NCBI GenBank assembly: GCA_002172185.1
Contig: NHHW01000006.1
Coordinates: 8,917-50,534 of the forward strand
Direction: 5' to 3'
DNA from: Euryarchaeota archaeon TMED173
Lineage (GTDB): Archaea > Thermoplasmatota > Poseidoniia > Poseidoniales > Thalassarchaeaceae
DNA length: 41,618 nt
Shown one piece after another: positions 15,762-23,286 of this stretch (position 1 is the stretch's first letter; each line of letters starts with the position of its first letter). The notes beneath the pieces were generated by a model. That model worked only from the letters and a program-made list of their open reading frames with translations. It had not been told where the DNA came from and ran no database searches. Position numbers and translations under genes: made by a program.

Positions 15762-16349
15762 TCATTCTTCTTCGTACCCTTCATCATTAAGTTTAACATA
15801 ACTTGGAAGTGTCATTAGTCTGGAGAATGTACATTTCAGAATTACTTCGTCAAGCCTGGAAGTAGTTCTAGCCAGCTGTCCGCAAGGTACAGCAATTGTA
15901 TCCGGTAGTCCGTGCCTTGCTCTAATCATGAAGTGTGGTTTAATCAATAATCCCTTATATGTCCTCTTGATTTTAATTAGACTGATTACGTTTCCAATAT
16001 CCATCCCGTCATTGTCTAGTACGGCTCTGTCTAGCAGCTCGTCTGGCGCATACAGATCCTCTTCTATTCTGACCGTATTCCTCCATCTTCTCTGCAATTC
16101 TCGCATAGATTTGGAGAGTTTTATTCCTCCATCAGGTCTTATGCTATGTACAAGTTCTTTGGCCAATGGGGCCAGATCAGCCGGTTTTCTCATGAACTCA
16201 CTAGCAATATCATCCTCTACCTTTAATCTAAGAGATCTCACAAATTCATCTCTTGGATGGAATCTCTCACCAACAACTACTCCGACATGTTTGTCTCCGA
16301 CGTAAACGTCTCTGTGTATCATTTCCTGTATTTCGTAGTCTTCTACCAT
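15762..16349 (-). CDS. Conserved-looking protein, possible PRC-barrel-like domain
   Basis: A 195-residue protein of uncertain family. The C-terminal part has RAVLDNDGMDIGNVISLIKI, later TIAVPCGQLARTTSRLDEVI, a pattern like the PRC-barrel (a glycine turn after dG-x-x-iG, then an iPv strand). The N-terminal part has a weaker echo in YVGDKHVGVVVGERF. The middle is helical and basic. I chose the ATG at 16349 because GGAGG lies seven bases upstream. It has no signal peptide or membrane helix. It diverges from the aminotransferase across a palindrome-rich spacer and precedes tRNA-Ile. The PRC reading is tentative. Confidence 0.7.
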   Translation of the reverse strand: MVEDYEIQEMIHRDVYVGDKHVGVVVGERFHPRDEFVRSLRLKVEDDIASEFMRKPADLAPLAKELVHSIRPDGGIKLSKSMRELQRRWRNTVRIEEDLYAPDELLDRAVLDNDGMDIGNVISLIKIKRTYKGLLIKPHFMIRARHGLPDTIAVPCGQLARTTSRLDEVILKCTFSRLMTLPSYVKLNDEGYEEE

Positions 16350-16444
16350 ATCTCTGCCTCCATTAGGAGTGCATCCCCCTTGCCTTCTCCAAAGTCTCAG
16401 ACACTGGGATAGCACTTATAATATTCGTAAATAAATACTGATAA

Positions 16445-16486
16445 TTCAATTGAAATTTTTTACTCTAATAAAAATTTTCAATTGAA
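16445..16486. repeat. Large inverted repeat containing twin 10-bp palindromes
   Basis: Arms 16445-16461 and 16470-16486 pair at 16 of 17 positions around an 8-bp loop. Each arm contains the self-palindrome TTCAATTGAA (16445-16454 and 16477-16486), so two identical twofold sites sit 32 bp apart, about three helical turns. The repeat lies in the AT-rich spacer between divergent genes and therefore looks more like an operator pair than a terminator. Confidence 0.8.
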
Positions 16487-16557
16487 AAACTGAATTTAAT
16501 TTGATTTTAACGATGATTATCAGAACTTCCGTTTTTCCTTTTTCCAGATTTTTTTCG

Positions 16558-16578
16558 TGAATTCTGAAAGTGAATTCA
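16558..16578. repeat. Inverted repeat TGAATTC-N7-GAATTCA before the aminotransferase
   Basis: Perfect 7-bp arms at 16558-16564 and 16572-16578 around TGAAAGT. The octamer GTGAATTC also occurs twice in direct orientation here. The element lies 10 to 45 bp before the candidate start codons of the aminotransferase, where it could be an operator or a leader hairpin. Confidence 0.7.
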
Positions 16579-16621
16579 GAGAATATTGATGTGGGTGGAC
16601 TTTTTCCCCTACTTGATGACA

Positions 16622-18121
16622 ATGGGAATTGAAGGCCTTGCCGAAATTCGTTCCCAAACTGGAAAGCCTCTAACAAAAGGACTCAATGACCATGTAATCT
16701 CTGAATTCCTTCAGACAGATCCTTCTCTCAGTATTGCGATAGAGGAAGCATGTGAAAACTTTCTTAGCTTAGAAAATGACATGGGTACGGAAACAATAAA
16801 AATGGATGAGCAGGATCTTGTAAGCATTCTCCAGGGAGACTACGTAAACTTCTATTCTGCAGCAACTGTTAATCCATACGTAGCTATAGCTGCACGTGGC
16901 CCTTGGATTGTCACATCTCATGGAGCAGTTATTCATGATAATGGGGGTTACGGGATGCTTGGAATGGGGCACGGTCCGACAGATGTTATTCAGTCCATGC
17001 AGAAGAATTGGGTTATGGCCAATGTAATGACTCCATCGTTCAGTCACAAAAGATTAGCAGACAGACTCAAGAAGGAAGTCGGACATACAAGGGGAGAATG
17101 TCCATTCTCGAAGTTTGTTTGTTTGAACAGTGGATCAGAATCTGTAACGATTTCAATGAGGATAGCTGATGCTAATACTCTTCAGATGACAAGGAAGGGA
17201 GGGCTTCATGAGGGAAAGAAAACGAAAATGCTAGCGCTAGTTGAGGCATTTCATGGCAGGACCCATAGGCCGGCTCAAATTTCTGACTCTTGTAGAGGTA
17301 AATATGAGAAGAATCTGGCTTCATTCAGAGATAGTAAAAATGTAATTTTTGTACCATGTAATGACGTAGAATCTCTTATCGAGGCGTTCGATAGAGCTGA
17401 TCGAGAAGGGTTCTTCATTGAATTAATGGCAATAGAGCCGGTAATGGGAGAGGGAAACCCCGGTCTATGTGTGACAAGAGAGTTTTACGACAAAGCACGT
17501 GAGTTAACTTATAATCATGGAAGCATGCTCATTGTAGACTCTATCCAAGCAGGCCTAAGGGGTCAGGGTTGTCTTAGTATTGTTGATTATGAAGGTTTTC
17601 AGGACTGTTCTGTTCCAGATATGGAAACTTGGTCCAAGGCACTCAATGCCGGTCAATTTCCGCTTTCTGTAGTCGGACTTTCCAATAGGGCGGCCGACCA
17701 CTATGTAGTGGGAATATATGGAAATACAATGACGACCAACCCACGAGCTCTCGAGACAGCGATCACTGTCCTCGATCGAGTTACCCCTGAACTACGCCTC
17801 AACATTAAGGAAAGGGGGATCGAATTCGTTTCAAAATTGAAAGAATTAGCCAATGAAATTCCAGGAACAATTACTCATGTTCAAGGGACCGGACTTCTTT
17901 TGTGTGCCGAGCTAGACCCTGAAAAGTTGCCAGTAATTGGTTTTGGTTGTGTGGAGGAATGGTGTAGAATAAATGGTCTTGGGGTTATTCATGGTGGACA
18001 GAATGCACTCCGTTTTACCCCCCATTTCGCAATTACTTCAGCTGAGATTGATCTGATAATTGATGTTCTAAGAGAGGGACTTCAAACATTTACCTCCCCT
18101 AAAATAATTGAGGCCAAGTAA
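16622..18121 (+). CDS. Class III PLP-dependent aminotransferase, substrate unknown
   Basis: Fold-type I aminotransferase of about 499 residues. Recognisable parts are CLNSGSESVTISMRIAD in the cofactor phosphate region, EAFHGRT, the cofactor-ring aspartate in LIVDSIQAGLRGQG, and the Schiff-base lysine in ETWSKALNAGQFPLSV. The later TMTTNPRAL and HVQGTGLLL also fit class III. The usual DEVQTG is DSIQAG here, and an extra N-terminal region of about 70 residues precedes the core. Ornithine, lysine or other omega-amino substrates are possible. Starts at 16589, 16616 or 16622 have no clear ribosome-binding site; I chose 16622. The next gene follows by 14 bp. Confidence 0.88.
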   Translation: MGIEGLAEIRSQTGKPLTKGLNDHVISEFLQTDPSLSIAIEEACENFLSLENDMGTETIKMDEQDLVSILQGDYVNFYSAATVNPYVAIAARGPWIVTSHGAVIHDNGGYGMLGMGHGPTDVIQSMQKNWVMANVMTPSFSHKRLADRLKKEVGHTRGECPFSKFVCLNSGSESVTISMRIADANTLQMTRKGGLHEGKKTKMLALVEAFHGRTHRPAQISDSCRGKYEKNLASFRDSKNVIFVPCNDVESLIEAFDRADREGFFIELMAIEPVMGEGNPGLCVTREFYDKARELTYNHGSMLIVDSIQAGLRGQGCLSIVDYEGFQDCSVPDMETWSKALNAGQFPLSVVGLSNRAADHYVVGIYGNTMTTNPRALETAITVLDRVTPELRLNIKERGIEFVSKLKELANEIPGTITHVQGTGLLLCAELDPEKLPVIGFGCVEEWCRINGLGVIHGGQNALRFTPHFAITSAEIDLIIDVLREGLQTFTSPKIIEAK

Positions 18122-18135
18122 GCAGTTAGGTTTCT

Positions 18136-18807
18136 ATGTCAAAATCCATCAGTGTTCTCGGTCCAATGGATGGACTCAGAGGATTTCTAGAGGAAAGACT
18201 GGAAAGAGCAGGGGCTAAGCTTGTCGATGTTCAAAAGAATGCAGACTTCACAATATGTATTGGAATTAATGAGAAATGCAATCTTTCAATAGATTCTCAT
18301 GGTTCGGAAAATATCCTTTCTGCTGTAGCTATTGGTATTGAAGATGTAATCATTCCAAGTGGAGATAGGGATTGGGGAAATGGAAAAATCTTGGATTGGA
18401 TTGATTGTGTAAAGAAAGGTCATGATCCATTAATAGAAGACAGAGTAAGATACTGGGTGAATATACGAGATGTAGTTGAGGCAATTACCACGATTTCAAT
18501 GTTTGAGGGTGAACTAGAATTATCCGACCATGTCAAAATCTGTGGTAGAAGAGGGTGGAAGGATGAACATATAATTGACGAGATTAGAATTCTTTGGGAG
18601 AGGTATTCAAATTCAATAAATTATTCTCATACGATTGAATCCCTATCTGGTGTACCTAGTCCTGTTAGAGGTTTAGATTCGGAGGAATCAAGCTTAAATG
18701 ATCTAGATTCAATACACGACATATTGATTGCATGTGGGGGGAAGGGGTGGCAACCCCTAGTTCCACTTCGGATATCTCTGATGGAGATGATCGCGAGTAT
18801 GGAGTGA
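18136..18807 (+). CDS. Short NDP-sugar-epimerase-like protein, lacking usual catalytic motifs
   Basis: A 223-residue protein. It opens with a strand-like segment (SISVLGPMDGLRGFLEERL) that resembles a dinucleotide-fold start but lacks the GxxGxxG. The segment YWVNIRDVVEAITTI matches the VxDVaeAi region of extended SDR epimerases, and the end GWQPLVPLRISLMEMIASME matches their C-terminal helix. No YxxxK is visible, so it is probably a shortened, possibly non-catalytic relative. It follows the aminotransferase by 14 bp and is probably co-transcribed. I cannot name a function. Confidence 0.7.
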   Translation: MSKSISVLGPMDGLRGFLEERLERAGAKLVDVQKNADFTICIGINEKCNLSIDSHGSENILSAVAIGIEDVIIPSGDRDWGNGKILDWIDCVKKGHDPLIEDRVRYWVNIRDVVEAITTISMFEGELELSDHVKICGRRGWKDEHIIDEIRILWERYSNSINYSHTIESLSGVPSPVRGLDSEESSLNDLDSIHDILIACGGKGWQPLVPLRISLMEMIASME

Positions 18808-18990
18808 CTATCTCGAGTTCTTATCCTCTTGAACCTTGATTCTGATAACCTGGGCTAAATTTTTACATGATTGCATAACTTTCCTCACTCGTGTTCCAGC
18901 TGCTCCATTTCCGGAGTCGTGCTTCTCTGCATCATCGAGAATTTCAGTTAGTTCGTTTATCATCTCTTGTATCATACTTCTTACTGACAT
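18808..18990 (-). CDS. Small Hc1 (histone H1-like)-family nucleoid protein
   Basis: A 60-residue protein. Its second half (GNGAAGTRVRKVMQSCKNLA, then QVIRIKVQEDKNSR) closely follows the pattern of bacterial Hc1/histone-H1-like proteins, in which a GN-x-AA-x-RVRK turn is followed by a lysine-rich helix. The first half is an acidic helix. It lacks the long lysine/alanine tail of chlamydial Hc1. I chose the ATG at 18990; a TTG four codons upstream is possible. Its stop codon abuts that of the convergent epimerase-like gene. DNA binding is inferred from the family. Confidence 0.65.
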   Translation of the reverse strand: MSVRSMIQEMINELTEILDDAEKHDSGNGAAGTRVRKVMQSCKNLAQVIRIKVQEDKNSR

Positions 18991-19043
18991 GTCACTATCC
19001 AATATTTCTGGACTAATAGCGGTTACTAAAGCTAATCAACATT

Positions 19044-20030
19044 CTATCTGAAAAGATCAGATCCTAACAGAGGCAGAATAAGACTAGCTTCTCCTTCAAT
19101 TACTATTTGTGGAGCCTGAGGGCGAATCTTTCCCCAAGAAATTGCTTCTCTCAGTCTAGCACCAGATAATGATCCATCGAACTCCGGTGCAGTTGTAATG
19201 GAAACTGCAGAGTCCATGCCGGAAGATTCTCTGAATTGATTCCACCAAATCACATGATGTTTGGATATTCCACCTCCAATCATTAGGCCGTGACTTTCCT
19301 TTGCAGTCCATATTTTATCAGATAAAATCTGTTCATCAGCTAGGATATCTATCATGAAATCCGGACTCTTCTGTCGGTGCATGAATAACTGTGAGCCAAT
19401 AGAACCATCCGTCAGGCCAGGAATGACCATTGGAATTCTATGTTTGGCAACCCAGTGAAGTAGAGAACTCTCGTCTTCAATCCTATCTCCCATCGCCCAG
19501 CATAATTCTACTGATCCAAAACCAATCCATGGTTTCTCTTTGTTTTTGGACCTCCTCTCAACCTCAATTTCACTAAGCCAGGGCAGTACAATCTTCTCTA
19601 GAATCTCACCATAGCATTCGTTTGGAACTACTACGTTCCCTAGTCTGTTCAGCCCCTCTTCGCCAAGTGCTACATCATCAAGAGAGAAATCTCCATGGAA
19701 GTAGTCACTATATGTTCTAGCAATGTCATGATCTAGAGTTCCGCATGTTGTGACAATTACATTGTATGCTCTACTCTTTAGGGCCTCGACAAAGAATCCT
19801 CGAGTCCCAGTAGCACAAAGACAAGCCGGGAAAGAAAGCCAATTTAGCACCCCATCTTCTCCAACAGTAGAAATCGCTTCTCTCAAAATGTCCCTTCCTC
19901 TTGCTAGTTTTGTTGCAGTGAAACCACCAGCTCTTCCCATCTGATCTATTAGAGATCTAGCATCAGTAATTTTCGAGAAATCGTAGTCTTCTACAGGAAA
20001 ATCAAAGTCATCGCGAGAGTATCTGCCCAC
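19044..20030 (-). CDS. dys: Deoxyhypusine synthase
   Basis: NAD-dependent enzyme that transfers the aminobutyl group of spermidine to a lysine of aIF5A. Its 328 residues include TTCGTLDHDIAR, an NAD-binding stretch, and GGGISKHHVIWWNQFR with the active-site lysine. The C-terminal AVSITTAPEFDGSLSGA fits the family. The start is a GTG at 20030. It lies 24 bp after UvrB on the same strand and could share its transcript. aIF5A itself is not in the window. Confidence 0.95.
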   Translation of the reverse strand: MGRYSRDDFDFPVEDYDFSKITDARSLIDQMGRAGGFTATKLARGRDILREAISTVGEDGVLNWLSFPACLCATGTRGFFVEALKSRAYNVIVTTCGTLDHDIARTYSDYFHGDFSLDDVALGEEGLNRLGNVVVPNECYGEILEKIVLPWLSEIEVERRSKNKEKPWIGFGSVELCWAMGDRIEDESSLLHWVAKHRIPMVIPGLTDGSIGSQLFMHRQKSPDFMIDILADEQILSDKIWTAKESHGLMIGGGISKHHVIWWNQFRESSGMDSAVSITTAPEFDGSLSGARLREAISWGKIRPQAPQIVIEGEASLILPLLGSDLFR

Positions 20031-20054
20031 ATGCTCCGCACTGCAATCTCGTCT

Positions 20055-22319
20055 TCAATTAGTAGCATTATGTAATCTGTAGATCCTATCTCTTAGTTTA
20101 GCTGCTCTTTCGAAGTCAAGCCTATCCGCAGCCTGTCTCATTTCCAGCTCTAACCTCTCAATCAACTCCTTCTCCCTTCCTTCATTGGCTCCCACCTGTT
20201 CTTCTACCCAATCGGGTTGACTAATATTCTCCAGAACAGAATCTGAGGTGTTCCACACTCCTGCACCTAGTCCAAATTTCTGTGCTAAGCTATCCAGGCC
20301 TCTCTTTCCTGGTGGCTTAGCCACCATTCTTTTTCCTCCACTTTCTCCAGTTCCCGCCACTCCAGATAATAGCTCTTCAATTTCTGCACCCATTACTGGA
20401 AGTGCCTTTTCAATTGTCCGGGGGACTATTCCATTTCCCTCATTATATTCTTCTTGCATCTTTCTTCTTCGTACTGTTTGGCTAATTGCAGCTTCCATTG
20501 CGGGAGAGACCGAATCGCCATACAGAATCACTGATCCGTTAGAATTCCTAGAGGCTCTTCCTATGGTCTGAAGAAGAGATCTTTCATTCCTCAGGAATCC
20601 CTGTTTGTCTGCATCAAAAATCGCTACTAATGACACTTCTGGAATATCCAGACCCTCTCTTAGAAGATTAATACCCACTATTACGTCAATCAATCCCAAT
20701 CTGAGAGCTTTGATTATCTCGGTTCTTTCCAATGTATCAATCTCACTATGCAGATAGTGAGCCTTTACCCCCATACGTTCGAGATATTCAGAAACTTCTT
20801 CTGCGAATTTAATTGTCAAAACAGTAACTAGAACTCTCTCCCCTCTTTCCACTCTATTACTAATCTCGCTAAGCAGATCTTGGACCTGACCCTCAGTACT
20901 TCTAACTTCTATTTTCGGATCTAGTAACCCCGTCGGCCTGATTTCCATTCTAGAAATGCCATTAATTTCTCCTAGCACCTCTTCCAAGCTATTTTTGTAC
21001 TTTGATTTCCCATATTCAGACTTCTTAGCTCCTCCCCCTCCGTCAACATGCATTAGGCCTTCGGGAATTTTCTGACCTGTTACCTCTGCAAGATGTCTAA
21101 GCTCTCTTTCACCAGGTGTGGCACTAACGTATACCATCTGGGGAACCAACTCTTGGAATTCATCAATCCTTAATGGGCGATTATCGTAAGCAGAAGGCAG
21201 ACGAAAACCATGATCTACAAGATTCTTCTTTCTAGAGAAATCCCCTCCAAACATCCCACCTACCTGCGGAAGAGTCACATGTGACTCATCCATGATGACA
21301 AGATATCTCTCCGAACCACCTCGGAACTGTTCAGCATTTTTCGCAAAGAAGTCTAGAAGACAATATGATCGCTCCCCTCTTTTTCTTCCATCGAAGTGCA
21401 TAGAGTAGTTTTCTACCCCTTTGCAGGAACCTACTTCATTTAGCATTTCTAAGTCAAATCTAGTTCGCTGCTCAAGACGATGAGCCTCTAATCCGCCATC
21501 TTTTGATTCGAACCACTCAACCCTCTTTTCCAACTCTTTCTCTATGTCTTCAACAGCTTTATTGAACCGATCCTCACTAGTCATGTAGAACTCTCTAGGA
21601 TGTATCCAAGCTTCTTCAAAATCATCCAGAGGCTCCCAAGAAATAGCTTCACAGACTTGGATTCTTTCTATTCCGTTCCAACCGAACTTAATTCTAATTG
21701 GATCATCTCTACTAGGCATCCAAATATCAAGAACTTCTCCTCTGAGACGCACATCCCCCCTTACTATCCCTCCTCTAGTTCTTCTATAATGTAGGTCAAC
21801 AAGCTTCCTAACTATTTCCTGAGGGTCCGATTTTTGACCTATATGGAGCCTTATATGGTTCTGCTGGAAAACCTCTGGAGGATTTAACCCATATATTGAA
21901 GAAACCGTACCTACAGTGATTATATCAGGACGAGAAACTAGTGAGGCCACTGTGGAGAACCTCTCTTGTTCAATCCTCTCGTTCATCTGTAGTTCCTTAT
22001 CAATATACAAATCTCGTCCAGGGATGTATGCTTCAGGTTGATAATAGTCGTAGTAGCTAACAAAGTACTCAACAGAATTCTCTGGAAAAAGACCCGACAT
22101 CTCCTGCCATATTTGACGTGCAAGAGTCTTGTTGTGTGATAGTATAAGTGTGGGTTGTTGAACTCTCTCTATTATCTTGGCCATTGCAAAAGTCTTACCC
22201 GAACCAGTGACTCCTAGGAGTACACATCTTTCCTGACCATTGTTCAATTGACTAACTAGCTTATCTATTGCTTGCTCCTGATCTCCGGCCGTATCGTATT
22301 CTGAGTGTAGTCTAAACAT
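20055..22319 (-). CDS. uvrB: UvrABC excinuclease subunit B
   Basis: Damage-verifying helicase of bacterial nucleotide excision repair, 754 residues, somewhat longer than the usual 660-700. Walker A is GVTGSGKT (36-43). The DNA-wedging beta-hairpin region is VSYYDYYQPEAYIPGRD. The DEAD-like motif is VIMDESH, and the late helicase motifs include LREGLDIPEVSLVAI and QTIGRASRN. The C-terminal UVR motif (EMRQAADRLDFERAAKLRDR) that binds UvrC is present. A GAGGT precedes the ATG. No uvrA or uvrC is in the window. Bacterial origin by transfer is likely, as for other archaeal uvr genes. Confidence 0.97.
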   Translation of the reverse strand: MFRLHSEYDTAGDQEQAIDKLVSQLNNGQERCVLLGVTGSGKTFAMAKIIERVQQPTLILSHNKTLARQIWQEMSGLFPENSVEYFVSYYDYYQPEAYIPGRDLYIDKELQMNERIEQERFSTVASLVSRPDIITVGTVSSIYGLNPPEVFQQNHIRLHIGQKSDPQEIVRKLVDLHYRRTRGGIVRGDVRLRGEVLDIWMPSRDDPIRIKFGWNGIERIQVCEAISWEPLDDFEEAWIHPREFYMTSEDRFNKAVEDIEKELEKRVEWFESKDGGLEAHRLEQRTRFDLEMLNEVGSCKGVENYSMHFDGRKRGERSYCLLDFFAKNAEQFRGGSERYLVIMDESHVTLPQVGGMFGGDFSRKKNLVDHGFRLPSAYDNRPLRIDEFQELVPQMVYVSATPGERELRHLAEVTGQKIPEGLMHVDGGGGAKKSEYGKSKYKNSLEEVLGEINGISRMEIRPTGLLDPKIEVRSTEGQVQDLLSEISNRVERGERVLVTVLTIKFAEEVSEYLERMGVKAHYLHSEIDTLERTEIIKALRLGLIDVIVGINLLREGLDIPEVSLVAIFDADKQGFLRNERSLLQTIGRASRNSNGSVILYGDSVSPAMEAAISQTVRRRKMQEEYNEGNGIVPRTIEKALPVMGAEIEELLSGVAGTGESGGKRMVAKPPGKRGLDSLAQKFGLGAGVWNTSDSVLENISQPDWVEEQVGANEGREKELIERLELEMRQAADRLDFERAAKLRDRIYRLHNATN

Positions 22320-22328
22320 AGTAATACC

Positions 22329-23285
22329 TCAATTAGATAAATCTTCATGGTGGAAATCTACGTATCCTATGCTGACTAGTAGTACCCAACCAGTTAACAT
22401 CGAACTTCGGAAAAGTAATTTCTGAAAACCTTCCATAGCTTCATCAGACTCAGAAGAACTCCTGGAAATATTGTTCATAACAAAAATGTTCACAATTGAC
22501 ATTAGAATCACCGAGGGAATCCATAATATTGAGCGGAAGCTTCTGTAATCGGTGAACTGATGCATTCCAGTTAGTAGAAAACAGAGCATCCAGCTTAGGG
22601 TAAGAAAAACACTCATTTTTCTTGTCGCATCCTCTCCAAAAATTGCCGGAAAGGAATGAATACCCTGCTCTCTGTCAATTTCTTTATCCATTAGAGCATA
22701 GTTGATATCGAAAGCAGCTATCCAAAGTGCCACTCCCAGTGAAATGAAGAAAACCTCTGGGAACCAAAGAAACTGAGTCTGAGTACCGATCACTCCAGTC
22801 AAAGCCCCCCACCCATGGGTGTCAGCTGCTATTGCTAACCATGCCCCTGCAGGGGCCAGGGCTAAGCAGAGCCCAATCCAGAAGTGACAAATCCAAGAGA
22901 ATCTCTTGGTGTAGGGGTATATTGCAAATGCCATAACTGGTAACCAAGACATCATGAGTGCAACTTTGTTCAATTTCCATGCAGAAAAGAGAAGTGTGGA
23001 GAGGAAGACTGCGGCTAGTATCCATGCTGTTTCAATTGACATTGTTCCAGAAGGAAGGTGCCTACTTGCAGTCCTTGGATTATCCGCGTCAATATCTCGA
23101 TCGACAATTCTGTTTAGTGCCATAGCTAGACCTCTAGCACCCACTGCTGCTAGAATTATCCAGAATATATCCATAGTCTCCGATCCGAAACTATGATCCG
23201 CTAGAATGAAACCAATCAGAACGAAAGGAAGAGAAAAGAGTGTATGCTCGACCTTAACAAATTCTAGTATCTCCCTAAATCCCAT
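22329..23285 (-). CDS. ubiA: UbiA-family prenyltransferase (4-hydroxybenzoate / menaquinone type)
   Basis: Integral membrane enzyme of 318 residues that attaches a polyprenyl chain to an aromatic ring in quinone synthesis. The two Asp-rich motifs are ALNRIVDRDIDADNPRTASR and YALMDKEIDREQGIHSFPA. About eight hydrophobic helices are visible. The opening EFVKVEHTLFSLPFVL is typical of the UbiA/MqnP group. The start ATG at 23285 lies one base after the UbiD stop, and a GAGGT within the end of ubiD serves as its ribosome-binding site, so the two are tightly coupled. Confidence 0.92.
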   Translation of the reverse strand: MGFREILEFVKVEHTLFSLPFVLIGFILADHSFGSETMDIFWIILAAVGARGLAMALNRIVDRDIDADNPRTASRHLPSGTMSIETAWILAAVFLSTLLFSAWKLNKVALMMSWLPVMAFAIYPYTKRFSWICHFWIGLCLALAPAGAWLAIAADTHGWGALTGVIGTQTQFLWFPEVFFISLGVALWIAAFDINYALMDKEIDREQGIHSFPAIFGEDATRKMSVFLTLSWMLCFLLTGMHQFTDYRSFRSILWIPSVILMSIVNIFVMNNISRSSSESDEAMEGFQKLLFRSSMLTGWVLLVSIGYVDFHHEDLSN

Positions 23286-23286
23286 T

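Noticed and set aside
15627-15818. Open frame starting MNLVGTTGFEPVTSRLSAG on the plus strand
   Set aside because: This is the well-known false translation across a tRNA gene; it runs antisense through tRNA-Ile and into the end of the next gene.
16445-16486. Reading the large inverted repeat as a transcription terminator
   Set aside because: Both flanking genes are transcribed away from it, so there is no upstream transcript to end.
16446-16676. Minus-strand open frame of 76 codons in the AT-rich spacer
   Set aside because: It crosses both inverted repeats and the aminotransferase start, has biased AT-driven composition, and shows no family features.
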